DNA from: an uncultured Mollicutes bacterium
GTDB taxonomy: Bacteria > Bacillota_I > Bacilli_A > RFN20 > CAG-826
Direction: 5' to 3'
Assembly (NCBI GenBank): GCA_937893635.1
Contig: CALBGF010000065.1
Coordinates: 1-21,960, forward strand
DNA length: 21,960 nt
The notes under the pieces were generated by a model. That model saw only the letters and a list, made by a program, of their open reading frames with translations, was not told the origin of the DNA and searched no databases. The position numbers and the translations under genes are program-made. This document shows positions 1 through 7,341 of the stretch, one piece after another (positions within the stretch are counted from its first letter, which is position 1; every line of letters begins with the position of its first letter).

Positions 1-15
1 TCGTGCCTAACTTAT

Positions 16-44
16 TTGTCTAAATATTGAAATTATGTTAAAAT
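16..44 (+). promoter_or_regulatory. Promoter of deoC
   Basis: The -35 box TTGTCT (16-21) and the -10 box TAAAAT (39-44) are separated by exactly 17 bases. A TG two bases upstream of the -10 box gives an extended -10. Transcription should start near 51, where the AGGAG ribosome site (51-55) begins, so the leader is very short. The assignment rests on sequence match only. Confidence 0.6.
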
Positions 45-67
45 ACTTCTAGGAGAGTTAAATAATT

Positions 68-703
68 ATGAACTATAACAAATTAATTGATCATACGATT
101 TTAAAACCTGATGCTTCAATTGAAGACATCAAAAGAATTTGTAAAGAAGCAAAAGAATACAACTTTATGAGTGTATGTGTAAATCCTGCTTTTATTGATT
201 TATGCAAAAACGAATTAAAAGGTAGTGATGTCAAAGTTTGTACTGTTATTGGTTTTCCATTAGGAGCGACATTACCACAAGCTAAGGCACTTGAAACTCG
301 TGAAGCAGTATTTGAAGGCGCTGATGAAATTGATATGGTAATAAATGTTACCATGTTAAAAGTTCATGAAGATGATTATGTTTATAACGAAATTGAAAAA
401 GTGCGTAGATCTTGTATGGGCAAAGTTTTAAAAGTAATTATTGAAACTTGTTTATTGACTGATGAAGAAAAAGTTCGTGCTTGCTTATTGGCTAAAAAAG
501 CGGGAGCGGATTTTGTTAAAACATCAACTGGTTTTTCAACTGGTGGTGCAACTGTTCACGATATTGAACTTATGCGTAAGACAGTTGGTCCAAATATGGG
601 AGTTAAAGCTTCTGGCGGCATTAGAACTCACGAAGATTTAGTAAAAATGGTCGAAGCTGGTGCAACGAGAATCGGAACTTCATCTGGACCTAAAATTATT
701 TAA
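68..703 (+). CDS. deoC: Deoxyribose-phosphate aldolase
   Basis: This cytosolic class I aldolase cleaves 2-deoxyribose-5-phosphate to glyceraldehyde-3-phosphate and acetaldehyde in deoxynucleoside salvage. The 211-residue protein is full length for the DeoC/LacD family and is a single TIM barrel. The Schiff-base lysine is K151 in VKTSTGF, the proton-relay lysine is K180 in [10 protein letters not shown], and the catalytic aspartate is probably in DEIDMVI (about D89). The ATG at 68 follows an AGGAG site at 51-55, with a somewhat long spacing of 12. It is a single-gene unit with its own promoter and a strong terminator (716-745). The other pyrimidine-salvage gene in the window, cdd, is about 3 kb away and not co-transcribed with it. 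The identification is secure. Confidence 0.97.
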   Translation: MNYNKLIDHTILKPDASIEDIKRICKEAKEYNFMSVCVNPAFIDLCKNELKGSDVKVCTVIGFPLGATLPQAKALETREAVFEGADEIDMVINVTMLKVHEDDYVYNEIEKVRRSCMGKVLKVIIETCLLTDEEKVRACLLAKKAGADFVKTSTGFSTGGATVHDIELMRKTVGPNMGVKASGGIRTHEDLVKMVEAGATRIGTSSGPKII

Positions 704-715
704 TTACTTACTTAT

Positions 716-745
716 AAACTTCACTTAAAAAGGTGAAGTTTTATT
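716..745 (+). terminator. Rho-independent terminator after deoC
   Basis: The perfect stem AACTTCAC (717-724) / GTGAAGTT (733-740) can extend by one outer A-T pair and inner T-G and T-A pairs. It is followed by TTTATTATTT. It separates deoC from rpsU. Confidence 0.85.
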
Positions 746-803
746 ATTTAATTAACCGAAATTTTGATAGATTTCAATCATTTGTAAATTGATAAAAAAA
801 TTA

Positions 804-831
804 TTGCATTTGACAAGCAATATGCTATAAT
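804..831 (+). promoter_or_regulatory. Promoter of rpsU
   Basis: The perfect -10 TATAAT (826-831) is preceded by TGC, making it an extended -10. The -35 TTGCAT (804-809) lies 16 bases upstream. A consensus TTGACA also sits at 810-815 but is only 10 bases from the -10 box, too close to act as its partner. An ATTGC/GCAAT inverted repeat (803-807 and 817-821) lies across the promoter. Confidence 0.7.
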
Positions 832-874
832 TACTATGTTGTTTAGCCATCCGGCTTCAGAAGGAGGGAAAAAA

Positions 875-1048
875 ATGCCAAAGACAATTGTACGCGATAA
901 TGAATCATTAGATGAAGCACTTCGCCGTTTTAAAAGACAAGTAAACAAGGCTGGTACTCTCGCTGAAGCTCGTAAACGCGAATTCTACTTAAAACCTGGA
1001 ATTAAACGCAAACTCAAATCTGAGCAAGCTCGTCGCAAATCTTATTAA
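875..1048 (+). CDS. rpsU: Small ribosomal subunit protein bS21
   Basis: This 57-residue basic protein of the 30S subunit helps base-pairing of the ribosome with the Shine-Dalgarno region. It shows the typical bS21 pattern: an N-terminal [19 protein letters not shown] helix, then Arg/Lys-rich helices ending in RRKSY. The ATG at 875 follows an excellent AAGGAGGG site (860-867). An in-frame ATG at 836 would add 13 unrelated residues and lacks a ribosome site, so it was rejected. rpsU stands at the head of the same gene neighbourhood as in B. subtilis (rpsU, then yqfC/yqfD), but yqeY, yqfA and yqfB are absent here. It has its own promoter and terminator. Confidence 0.97.
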   Translation: MPKTIVRDNESLDEALRRFKRQVNKAGTLAEARKREFYLKPGIKRKLKSEQARRKSY

Positions 1049-1055
1049 TTAAATT

Positions 1056-1083
1056 GCACTATCTATTCGGTAGTGCTTTTTTT
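1056..1083 (+). terminator. Rho-independent terminator after rpsU
   Basis: An eight-pair stem, GCACTATC (1056-1063) with GGTAGTGC (1069-1076) including one T-G pair, and a five-base loop are followed by seven T residues. Confidence 0.9.
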
Positions 1084-1127
1084 GTTATTTATGACTTGTT
1101 TTATTCATATATTGAATTGGTGATAAA

Positions 1128-1325
1128 ATGATAGTAATTGATAAAAATGAAATTAAAATTATTAACTATGAACGGCTTATATCAATAGATGAAAAAGAAC
1201 TAATCTTAATAATGAAAAAGACATTTGTTTATATTTATGGTCGTAATTTATTAATTAATTATTATGATAAATATGAATTAAGGATTAAAGGCATAATTGA
1301 AAAGGTTGAATATAAGTATGAATGA
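1128..1325 (+). CDS. yqfC: Sporulation protein YqfC (YabP/YqfC family)
   Basis: This 65-residue protein fits the YabP/YqfC family: short beta-rich proteins with the pattern seen here, IINYERLISID...IYGRNLLINYY...ELRIKGIIEKVEY. In endospore formers the gene is in the mother-cell sigma-E regulon; its biochemical role is unknown. It is slightly shorter than B. subtilis YqfC. The ATG follows GGTGAT (1119-1124), the ribosome-site style used by many genes here. It overlaps yqfD by 8 bases, so the two are translationally coupled. The identification rests on weak similarity in a very small protein plus the diagnostic position between rpsU and yqfD. Confidence 0.75.
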   Translation: MIVIDKNEIKIINYERLISIDEKELILIMKKTFVYIYGRNLLINYYDKYELRIKGIIEKVEYKYE

Positions 1326-2238
1326 ACGCACGGAGATTATTATTCATTATTATGATTCTATTTCTTTATTAGATCAAATTAGATTAGCTAATATTCCTGT
1401 TTATAAATTTAAAATTTTAGGTGATGATGATTATTTATTAACTATTGATTTATATAATGAAAAACGCATTAAAAAAGTAATAAAAGAAGTTGAAGTAGTT
1501 AAGCATTATGGACTATTAGGGCGCATTAAAAGACTATTTACTACTAAAATAACACTTATTTCTTTGTTAATATCGATGATTTTCTTTTTTGATATTACGA
1601 ACCGAGTTTCTGATGTAAAAGTGGTTGGTACCAATCATACTCTTTCATCACGTATATTAGATTACAGTTCAGAATTAGGATTAAAAGAATATATCCGTTT
1701 ACCAAAATATGAAAAATTATTAGAAGTAGAAACATCATTAAAAAATCAATTTGTTTCTTCTATTGATTTTTTAGAAGTGCGTTTAAAAGGAACAATTATT
1801 ACCATTAAATATCAAACAAGGAAAGATACTATTACTGTACCAGAAAAAGAAGGATCAAAGTACGCTAGCAAAAATGGAATAATATCTCATTTTGTTCTTA
1901 GTAGTGGGCAAAAAATGGTGGAAGAAAATCAATATGTTACTGCTGGCACTTTATTAGTATCTGATACCATAACAGATACAAATGGAAATGAAATTAAAAT
2001 AGGAGCATATGGACAAGTATATGCTAAAACTTGGACTATCATTGAAGTTAAAGGGCAAAAAATTAATGATAAAAGTGAAGCGTTTTTATGTGCTTTACAA
2101 AAATCCAAAGAACTAATGTGTAAAGGATTTTATTTAGAAGAAAAGATTCTAGAAGAAAAAATATTAAAATTTGACTATAAAAATGGCGATTATTTCTTAA
2201 AAATTCACTTTACTTGCTTAGAAGATATCGGAAATTGA
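1318..2238 (+). CDS. yqfD: Sporulation protein YqfD (stage IV)
   Basis: This 306-residue protein resembles the YqfD family, mother-cell proteins of endospore formation whose mechanism is unknown. It has a cytoplasmic N-terminal part of about 80 residues, one transmembrane helix at about 82-100 (TLISLLISMIFFFDI), a predicted extracytoplasmic region with the VSDVKVVGTNH repeat-like strand, and a conserved C-terminal GAYGQVYAKTWTIIEV block matching the family's G-x-V-x-A-x-T-W motif. It is about 90 residues shorter than B. subtilis YqfD, mainly at the C-terminus. The ATG at 1318 overlaps the yqfC stop and has AAAGG 12 bases upstream; a TTG at 1297 is also possible. The frame is intact, so it is not an obvious pseudogene. 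TGA is the stop codon. Confidence 0.8.
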   Translation: MNERTEIIIHYYDSISLLDQIRLANIPVYKFKILGDDDYLLTIDLYNEKRIKKVIKEVEVVKHYGLLGRIKRLFTTKITLISLLISMIFFFDITNRVSDVKVVGTNHTLSSRILDYSSELGLKEYIRLPKYEKLLEVETSLKNQFVSSIDFLEVRLKGTIITIKYQTRKDTITVPEKEGSKYASKNGIISHFVLSSGQKMVEENQYVTAGTLLVSDTITDTNGNEIKIGAYGQVYAKTWTIIEVKGQKINDKSEAFLCALQKSKELMCKGFYLEEKILEEKILKFDYKNGDYFLKIHFTCLEDIGN

Positions 2239-2276
2239 AAATTCTCTCTTTATATATATAATGAGGTGAAATTTTT

Positions 2277-3344
2277 ATGAAGTATTATTGTTTACAAGAA
2301 AGTAGTAGTGATTGTGGCTTTTGTGTTTTAAAAGTAATGTTAGCGAATCTTAATAAAGACGCTAATTACTTGGACTTAAAAAACCAAAAGCAAGGACCGT
2401 ATTCAATGTTAGATATTAAAAAGCTAGCATTAGAATACAAACTTGAATTAGAGGGATATAAGGTAGATGATTTATCTTTATTAAGTACATTTACTTTCCC
2501 TTTAATTTGCCAAATCAAAAGAGGAAAGGATAATCATTTTGTTTTGATTGAAAAAATTGAAAAAGGGATTCTTTATATTTTTGATCCATCGATTGGCGAA
2601 TTAGAAATTAATGAAAGTGTATTTCAAGAAATATTTAATCAAAATGTTTTAATGATTAAAAATCATGAAGTAGAAAAGTTAAAAGTAGAAAAGAAGAAAG
2701 TTAATCCGTGGTTATTATTATCTTTGTTTTTTAGTGGGTTAACTGGGATTGCATTTATTGTTTCAGCTTTCTTTGTCTTTAAAGTGCAAAATAGCGTTTA
2801 CTCTTATATTAGTATGGGAGCAATTATTATCTCACTTCTTATTAATGTGCTTATCAATAACAAATATGTCGATGAAGTATATAAAGAAGAACAAATTAAT
2901 TATTATAATTTAGAAGTAGTTAGTAATAAAATTCAAAAGAACTTAAATTATTATGGGCAAATGCCATTAAAATTTTCAATTATCATTTTGCTATGTTTAA
3001 TTGTTCTTGAAAGTACAAAAATAGGTTATTTAAATTTAGTGGCTATTGCCGTTACATTTACATTATATTTTATTTTTAACTATATGTATTTCAAGCAAAC
3101 TAATGCGCTTGAGATGCTAGAAAAATCAAATTATGATTTAAATTACGTTTTAAAAAGAAGTAAAAGACTCGTAATGTATAAAACACTTTTCATTGCCATA
3201 ATGATTCTAGCAAATGCTTTTATGGTTATGAAAGTGATGAACAAAACATCTTTAACGGGTATTGATTATTTTATATTTAATATGAGTTTAAATCTAACTA
3301 TCATAAAATTATTAAATGATATCGCTTTTCCAATGAATAAATAA
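2277..3344 (+). CDS. C39-peptidase-domain membrane protein lacking an ABC ATPase
   Basis: Residues 1-125 form a peptidase C39-like domain, the papain-like fold that cleaves double-glycine leaders in bacteriocin exporters. The expected catalytic set is visible: Q7 (oxyanion), C13 in SSSDCGFC, H87 in DNHFVL and D103 in FDPS. About six hydrophobic segments follow (about 144-168, 175-194, 232-247, 251-270, 301-319 and 327-348), as in the membrane domain of peptidase-containing ABC transporters. The protein then stops at 355 residues, where a full exporter would continue with a nucleotide-binding domain of more than 200 residues. No Walker A, signature or Walker B motif is present here or in the next gene. 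The ATG at 2277 has a clear GAGGTGA site. The gene lies 38 bases after yqfD, in the place where B. subtilis has phoH and yqfF. Its substrate is unknown. It could be a stand-alone membrane protease or part of a split transporter. Confidence 0.7.
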   Translation: MKYYCLQESSSDCGFCVLKVMLANLNKDANYLDLKNQKQGPYSMLDIKKLALEYKLELEGYKVDDLSLLSTFTFPLICQIKRGKDNHFVLIEKIEKGILYIFDPSIGELEINESVFQEIFNQNVLMIKNHEVEKLKVEKKKVNPWLLLSLFFSGLTGIAFIVSAFFVFKVQNSVYSYISMGAIIISLLINVLINNKYVDEVYKEEQINYYNLEVVSNKIQKNLNYYGQMPLKFSIIILLCLIVLESTKIGYLNLVAIAVTFTLYFIFNYMYFKQTNALEMLEKSNYDLNYVLKRSKRLVMYKTLFIAIMILANAFMVMKVMNKTSLTGIDYFIFNMSLNLTIIKLLNDIAFPMNK

Positions 3345-3355
3345 AGTAAAAACGC

Positions 3356-3384
3356 TTATTATTTCACTTAACTTGTGTTAAAAT
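3356..3384 (+). promoter_or_regulatory. Possible promoter of the ybeY-cdd-era-recO run
   Basis: A -10 TAAAAT (3379-3384) is preceded by TGT (extended -10), with a poor -35 TTATTA (3356-3361) at 17 bases. It is the only promoter-like site in the 56-base gap before ybeY. Confidence 0.4.
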
Positions 3385-3400
3385 AACTATGGTGATTTTT

Positions 3401-3850
3401 ATGATGCTTGTTTTTGAAAATGAAATGAATGAAGAATTTGATAAATACGAAGAAATTTATCAAAAGCTAATGGAAAAAACATTTAAAAAATTAAATATTA
3501 AGAAAGATTATGAAGTTGATGTTAATCTAATTGATAACGAAAGAATTCATGAAATTAATCGCGAATATCGTCATGTTGATCGACCTACTGATGTAATAAG
3601 TTTTGCCTTTTTAGATCATGTTGATGGGGAAGTTACTATAAAAGGCGATATTCCTACTTTATTAGGAGAAATTTTTATCTCTGTAGATAAAGCTAAAGAA
3701 CAAGCAAATGCCTATGGTCATTCTTTACTCCGTGAAATGAGTTTCCTTTTTGTTCATGGCTTATTACATTTACTTGGTTATGACCATATGACAAAAGAAG
3801 AAGAAACAGTAATGTTTTCATTACAAGAAGAAATTTTAAAGGAGGACTAA
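3401..3850 (+). CDS. ybeY: Endoribonuclease YbeY (16S rRNA maturation)
   Basis: YbeY is a zinc-dependent endoribonuclease involved in 16S rRNA 3'-end processing and ribosome quality control. The family zinc signature H-x3-H-x5-H appears as FVHGLLHLLGYDHM near the C-terminus, and the conserved RPTDVISFAF block lies in the middle. The length of about 149 residues is normal. An ATG at 3389 is also in frame, but the ribosome site GGTGA (3391-3395) lies downstream of it. That favours ATG 3401, or 3404, as the start. It is followed 2 bases later by cdd, whose AGGAGG site lies inside the last codons of ybeY. In B. subtilis dgkA intervenes; it is absent here. Partnership with era in rRNA processing fits the gene cluster. 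Confidence 0.95.
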   Translation: MMLVFENEMNEEFDKYEEIYQKLMEKTFKKLNIKKDYEVDVNLIDNERIHEINREYRHVDRPTDVISFAFLDHVDGEVTIKGDIPTLLGEIFISVDKAKEQANAYGHSLLREMSFLFVHGLLHLLGYDHMTKEEETVMFSLQEEILKED

Positions 3851-3852
3851 TT

Positions 3853-4251
3853 ATGACTAACGAAGAAGCAATTATGTTAGCTAAAGAAGCGAGAAAAAAT
3901 CATTACACACCTTATTCACACTTTGCTGTAGGTGCAGTTGTTATTACTAAAGATGGTAAACATTTCTTTGGTGCAAATATTGAAAACGCTAGTTATCCAT
4001 TATGTATGTGTGCTGAAAGAAACGCACTTTATCATGCTTATAATAATGGCTATCATAAAGAAGATTTTGCTATTCTTGCTTTAGTCGCAGATACTAGTGA
4101 TGTTTGTTCTCCTTGTGGAGCGTGCCGTCAAGTAATATCAGAATTATTTCCTCGTGATGGCAAAATAATTATGGGAAATATGCAAGGCAAAATTAAAGAA
4201 ACAACTGTAGATGAATTATTACCATTTGCCTTTGATTCAAGAGATTTATAG
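3853..4251 (+). CDS. cdd: Cytidine deaminase
   Basis: This homotetrameric zinc enzyme converts cytidine and deoxycytidine to uridine and deoxyuridine in pyrimidine salvage. At 132 residues it is the short, single-domain form. The zinc and proton-shuttle motif is CAERNA (Cys and Glu) with the paired cysteines in CSPCGACRQV. The substrate-binding NIENASYPL stretch precedes it. The ribosome site AAGGAGG (3840-3846) overlaps the 3' end of ybeY, so the pair is coupled. era starts 2 bases after the stop, a conserved cdd-era linkage in Bacilli. Confidence 0.97.
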   Translation: MTNEEAIMLAKEARKNHYTPYSHFAVGAVVITKDGKHFFGANIENASYPLCMCAERNALYHAYNNGYHKEDFAILALVADTSDVCSPCGACRQVISELFPRDGKIIMGNMQGKIKETTVDELLPFAFDSRDL

Positions 4252-4252
4252 T

Positions 4253-5131
4253 ATGAAAAGCGGATTTGTAGCGTTATTAGGGCGTCCTAATGTTGGTAAA
4301 TCAACACTTTTAAACGCCATATTAAATAAAAAAATATCAATTATTTCTCCCAAACCACAAACAACGAGAAATAATATTATGGGTGTATATAACGACGATG
4401 ACTCACAAATTGTTTTCGTTGATACTCCGGGTGTTCATAAACCATATTTTCGTTTGGGCGAATTTATGAATAAACAAGCTTTATCATCTGTTCGTGATGT
4501 TGAAGCAATAATTTTACTTGTTGATTCTTCTTTACCATTTGGTGAAGGAGATCAATATTTGGTAGATCATATTAAAAGTGATGCACCAGTATTTGTTGTA
4601 TTTAATAAAATTGATTTAACAAACATTTTATTAATAATGGAATTAAAAAATAAATATCGTGAATTATTTCCTAATTCGGAATTTATTGAAATCTCGGCAA
4701 TTAACAATGTCAATATTGAAGAAATAATTGAAAAGATTAAAAACATTTTAGAAGAAGGACCACAATATTTCCCACGTGAACAAGTGACTGATAAAGATGA
4801 TCAATTCGTAATATCAGAAATAATTAGGGAAAAAATATTGTTGTTAACAAAGCAAGAAATTCCTCATTCGGTCGCAGTAATCGTTGAAAAAATGGAAACT
4901 AAAAAAGACAAAATCGACATATATGCCACAATTGTGGTGGAACGTGATTCCCAAAAAGGAATTATTATTGGTAAAGGCGGCAAAATGATTAAACGTATTG
5001 GCACTTTAGCAAGAAAAGATATTGAACAATATTTGAATACTCGCGTAAATTTAGCAACTTTCGTTCGTGTTGAAGAAGAGTGGCGTAATTCCGCTCGATG
5101 CTTGAAAGAATTTGGTTATAATGACAAATAG
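4253..5131 (+). CDS. era: GTPase Era
   Basis: Era is an essential Ras-like GTPase with a KH domain that binds the 3' end of 16S rRNA during 30S assembly at the membrane periphery. Visible motifs are G1 GRPNVGKS (near residue 10), G3 DTPG, G4 NKID, and the C-terminal KH-domain GIIIGKGGKMIKRIG. The length of 292 residues is normal. The ATG at 4253 gives the family start MKSGFVALLGRPNVGKS; a longer reading from 4211 would lie inside cdd and was rejected. There is no strong ribosome site (AAGAGA only), so translation probably depends on coupling to cdd. Its last 11 bases overlap recO. Confidence 0.97.
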   Translation: MKSGFVALLGRPNVGKSTLLNAILNKKISIISPKPQTTRNNIMGVYNDDDSQIVFVDTPGVHKPYFRLGEFMNKQALSSVRDVEAIILLVDSSLPFGEGDQYLVDHIKSDAPVFVVFNKIDLTNILLIMELKNKYRELFPNSEFIEISAINNVNIEEIIEKIKNILEEGPQYFPREQVTDKDDQFVISEIIREKILLLTKQEIPHSVAVIVEKMETKKDKIDIYATIVVERDSQKGIIIGKGGKMIKRIGTLARKDIEQYLNTRVNLATFVRVEEEWRNSARCLKEFGYNDK

Positions 5132-5861
5132 TTTAGAAACAACAGGCTTTATTATAAGTGTTACAACATACAAAGAAAATGACGCAATTATTAATTTACT
5201 TACTAAATCAGGAGTAATTACTTTTGTTGCGCGTGGAATTATGAAAATTGATTCTAGATTTGGAACATTATGCCAATTATATAATAAAGTAGAAGTATCT
5301 TTAGATCAGTCACGCCGAAGTGGTTATTATAATTTAGTTGGCGGCAAAGTAGTTACTAATTTTCAACCAATTTATGAAAATCTTGAAGCAATGGTTACTA
5401 CTAGTTTATTAGTGGAAATCATTCGAAAAACTATTGATGAATATAATGTTGAAATCTTATATAACCTTTTAAGTTGTGCTTATGAGGCAATATTAAATAA
5501 AATTGATTTAAGTATTATTCGTGTTGTTTTTATTTCCCAAATTATTATTGCTACTGGCTTAAAACTTGATGTTAATGAATGTGTAAGATGTCATAGCCAA
5601 AAAGGAATATTATCTTTATCTTTTGATGATGGAGGATTTGTTTGTCAAAAATGCTTTAATCCTAGTGTAGATGTGCTATGTAAACCACTATACATTAAGC
5701 TAGTGAGATATTTGTTTATAGCCGATTATCATGAAGCAATTAATAAAGATTTGCCTTTGTTTGAATCACAAAAATTATTCGATGATTTGTATGATTTTTT
5801 ATGCAAACAACTATCAATATCCTTAAAAAGTTATAAATTATTAAAAAAGATAAGAGAATAG
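5121..5861 (+). CDS. recO: DNA repair protein RecO
   Basis: RecO is the recombination mediator that works with RecR to load RecA on SSB-coated DNA in gap repair. The 246-residue protein has the N-terminal OB-fold (TTGFIISVTTYKENDAII, a typical RecO start), a helical middle, and a zinc-binding site formed by CVRCHSQKG and CQKC near residues 150-180. The ATG at 5121 overlaps the end of era by 11 bases; a TTG at 5112 is a less likely start. No good ribosome site is seen, so coupling to era is likely. The era-recO order is conserved in Bacilli. No separate terminator follows, but an inverted repeat that also spans the glyS promoter could end the transcript. Confidence 0.93.
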   Translation: MTNSLETTGFIISVTTYKENDAIINLLTKSGVITFVARGIMKIDSRFGTLCQLYNKVEVSLDQSRRSGYYNLVGGKVVTNFQPIYENLEAMVTTSLLVEIIRKTIDEYNVEILYNLLSCAYEAILNKIDLSIIRVVFISQIIIATGLKLDVNECVRCHSQKGILSLSFDDGGFVCQKCFNPSVDVLCKPLYIKLVRYLFIADYHEAINKDLPLFESQKLFDDLYDFLCKQLSISLKSYKLLKKIRE

Positions 5862-5878
5862 CATAAAATACACTTATA

Positions 5879-5909
5879 ATAGGTTGACAGAAAAATAATA
5901 AAAACCTAT
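5879..5909. repeat. Inverted repeat spanning the glyS promoter
   Basis: The half-sites ATAGGTT (5879-5885) and AACCTAT (5903-5909) are perfect complements separated by 17 bases. They cover the first bases of the -35 box and the first half of the -10 box, and a run of five T residues follows (5912-5916). It may be an operator for glyS, a weak terminator for recO, or both. Confidence 0.5.
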
Positions 5910-5912
5910 AAT
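5884..5912 (+). promoter_or_regulatory. Consensus promoter of glyS
   Basis: The perfect -35 TTGACA (5884-5889) and perfect -10 TATAAT (5907-5912) have the ideal 17-base spacing, making it the best housekeeping promoter in the window. It should drive glyS and, 18 bases further on, dnaG and sigA. The leader of about 33 bases is too short for a T-box, which often precedes aminoacyl-tRNA synthetase genes in Bacillota. Confidence 0.9.
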
Positions 5913-5923
5913 TTTTAAATGTG

Positions 5924-5940
5924 TTTTCACATAGTGAAAA
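5924..5940. repeat. 17-bp palindrome in the glyS leader
   Basis: TTTTCAC-ATA-GTGAAAA (5924-5940) is a perfect inverted repeat just downstream of the predicted transcription start and directly upstream of the GCGGAGG ribosome site. Its left arm overlaps an alternative hairpin ATGTG-TTTT-CACAT (5919-5932). It has the shape of a dimeric-repressor operator or of two mutually exclusive leader hairpins. No regulator is identified. Confidence 0.5.
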
Positions 5941-5952
5941 GCGGAGGTATTT

Positions 5953-7323
5953 ATGGCAAAATATGAATTTGAAAAGATAGTAACACACTTGCAAACGCAA
6001 GGATATGTCTATCAAGGCTCAGAAATTTATGGTGGTTTATCGAACACTTGGGATTATGGACCACTAGGATCTGAATTTAAAAATAATGTAAAGAAATTAT
6101 GGTGGAAAAGATTCGTTCAAGAATCACCTACAAATGTAGGAATTGATGCTGCTATATTAATGAATCCACGTGTTTGGGAAGCTACAGGCCATGTCTCAAC
6201 ATTTAATGACCCACTTATTGATTGTAAAGAATGTAAAACAAGACATCGTGCTGATAAATTGATTGAATCAGAATTCCCAGATGTTAATGTTAATAAAATG
6301 ACTAATGAAGAAATGATGGATTTCATTCGTAAAAATAATGTATGCTGCCCAAATTGTGGCAAATCTAATTTTACCGATATTCGTCAATTCAATATGATGT
6401 TTAAAACTCATATTGGCGTTACTGATGATAGCAAGTCTGTTGTTTATTTAAGACCAGAAACCGCTCAAGGTATGTTCGTTAACTTTAAAAATGTTATTCG
6501 TACGACAAGAAGAAAACTTCCAATTGGTATTTGTAATATTGGTAAAGCATTTAGAAACGAAATTACTCCAGGAAACTTCACATTCCGTACTCGTGAATTT
6601 GAACAAATGGAAATGGAATTCTTCTGTAAGCCAGGTACTGATTTAGAGTGGTTTAGTTATTGGAAAGATTTTGCTAAACAATTCTTAAATGATTTAGGTT
6701 TATCTAATGATGTTTTAAGATTTAGAGACCATGAAAAAGAAGAACTAGCATTCTATTCTAAAGCCACAACTGATATTGAATATTTATTCCCATTTGGTTG
6801 GGGTGAATTATGGGGCATTGCTGATCGTACTGATTACGATTTAAAACGTCATATGGAATACTCTAAGGAATCTCTTGAATATTTAGATCAAGAAACAAAC
6901 ACAAAATTTATTCCATATTGTGTTGAACCATCTCTTGGATGTGATCGTTTAGCTTTAGCACTTTTATGCAATGCATATGATGAAGAACAACTTGAAAATG
7001 ATACACGTGTTGTAATGCATTTGAATTACGCGTTAGCGCCTTATAAAGCTGCGATATTGCCGTTATCTAAACAATTATCTTCTCAAGCAAAAGAAGTTTA
7101 TGCTTTATTAAGTAAACATTTCTCGGTAACATATGATGAATCACAAAGTATTGGTAAGAGATATCGCCGTCAAGATGCAATCGGAACACCATTCTGTATT
7201 ACTATTGACTTTGATACACAAAATGATAATTGCGTAACTATTCGTGAACGTGATTCTATGAAACAAGAAAGAATTAAAATTGAAGATTTAATTAATTATA
7301 TTTCAGAAAAAGTATTTTTCTAA
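5953..7323 (+). CDS. glyS: Glycine--tRNA ligase, alpha2 (eukaryote-like) type
   Basis: This class II synthetase charges tRNA-Gly. The 456-residue single chain is the homodimeric type (sometimes named glyQS), not the alpha/beta GlyQ+GlyS form that B. subtilis carries at this locus. Visible are the N-terminal [20 protein letters not shown] block, two Cys-pair zinc-binding stretches (CKECKTRH and CCPNCGKSN), [16 protein letters not shown], the motif 2 arginine in FRNEITP...[13 protein letters not shown], motif 3 in [14 protein letters not shown] and a C-terminal anticodon-binding domain ([10 protein letters not shown]...). The GGAGG site lies 8 bases before the ATG. The usual motif 3 GVDR reads GCDR here. 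The gene keeps the synthetase's syntenic slot between recO and dnaG. Confidence 0.96.
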   Translation: MAKYEFEKIVTHLQTQGYVYQGSEIYGGLSNTWDYGPLGSEFKNNVKKLWWKRFVQESPTNVGIDAAILMNPRVWEATGHVSTFNDPLIDCKECKTRHRADKLIESEFPDVNVNKMTNEEMMDFIRKNNVCCPNCGKSNFTDIRQFNMMFKTHIGVTDDSKSVVYLRPETAQGMFVNFKNVIRTTRRKLPIGICNIGKAFRNEITPGNFTFRTREFEQMEMEFFCKPGTDLEWFSYWKDFAKQFLNDLGLSNDVLRFRDHEKEELAFYSKATTDIEYLFPFGWGELWGIADRTDYDLKRHMEYSKESLEYLDQETNTKFIPYCVEPSLGCDRLALALLCNAYDEEQLENDTRVVMHLNYALAPYKAAILPLSKQLSSQAKEVYALLSKHFSVTYDESQSIGKRYRRQDAIGTPFCITIDFDTQNDNCVTIRERDSMKQERIKIEDLINYISEKVFF

Positions 7324-7341
7324 CGAAAGGGAGTGACATCA

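Noticed and set aside
810..831. Consensus -35 TTGACA next to TATAAT before rpsU
   Set aside because: The gap is only 10 bases, too short for a sigma-A promoter. The weaker TTGCAT at 804 with 16 bases fits instead.
2257..2262. TATAAT directly before the C39 gene as a promoter
   Set aside because: It lies in a simple TATATATATA run, has no clear -35 box, and would place the transcript start inside the ribosome site. It was kept only as background to the short-leader observation.
3345..3400. A remnant of the missing ABC ATPase domain after the C39 gene
   Set aside because: The 56-base gap and the ybeY frame contain no Walker A or signature motif in any frame that I could see.
5862..5952. T-box riboswitch for glyS
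   Set aside because: The gap is about 90 bases and the predicted leader about 33. There is no T-box sequence and no room for a specifier stem.
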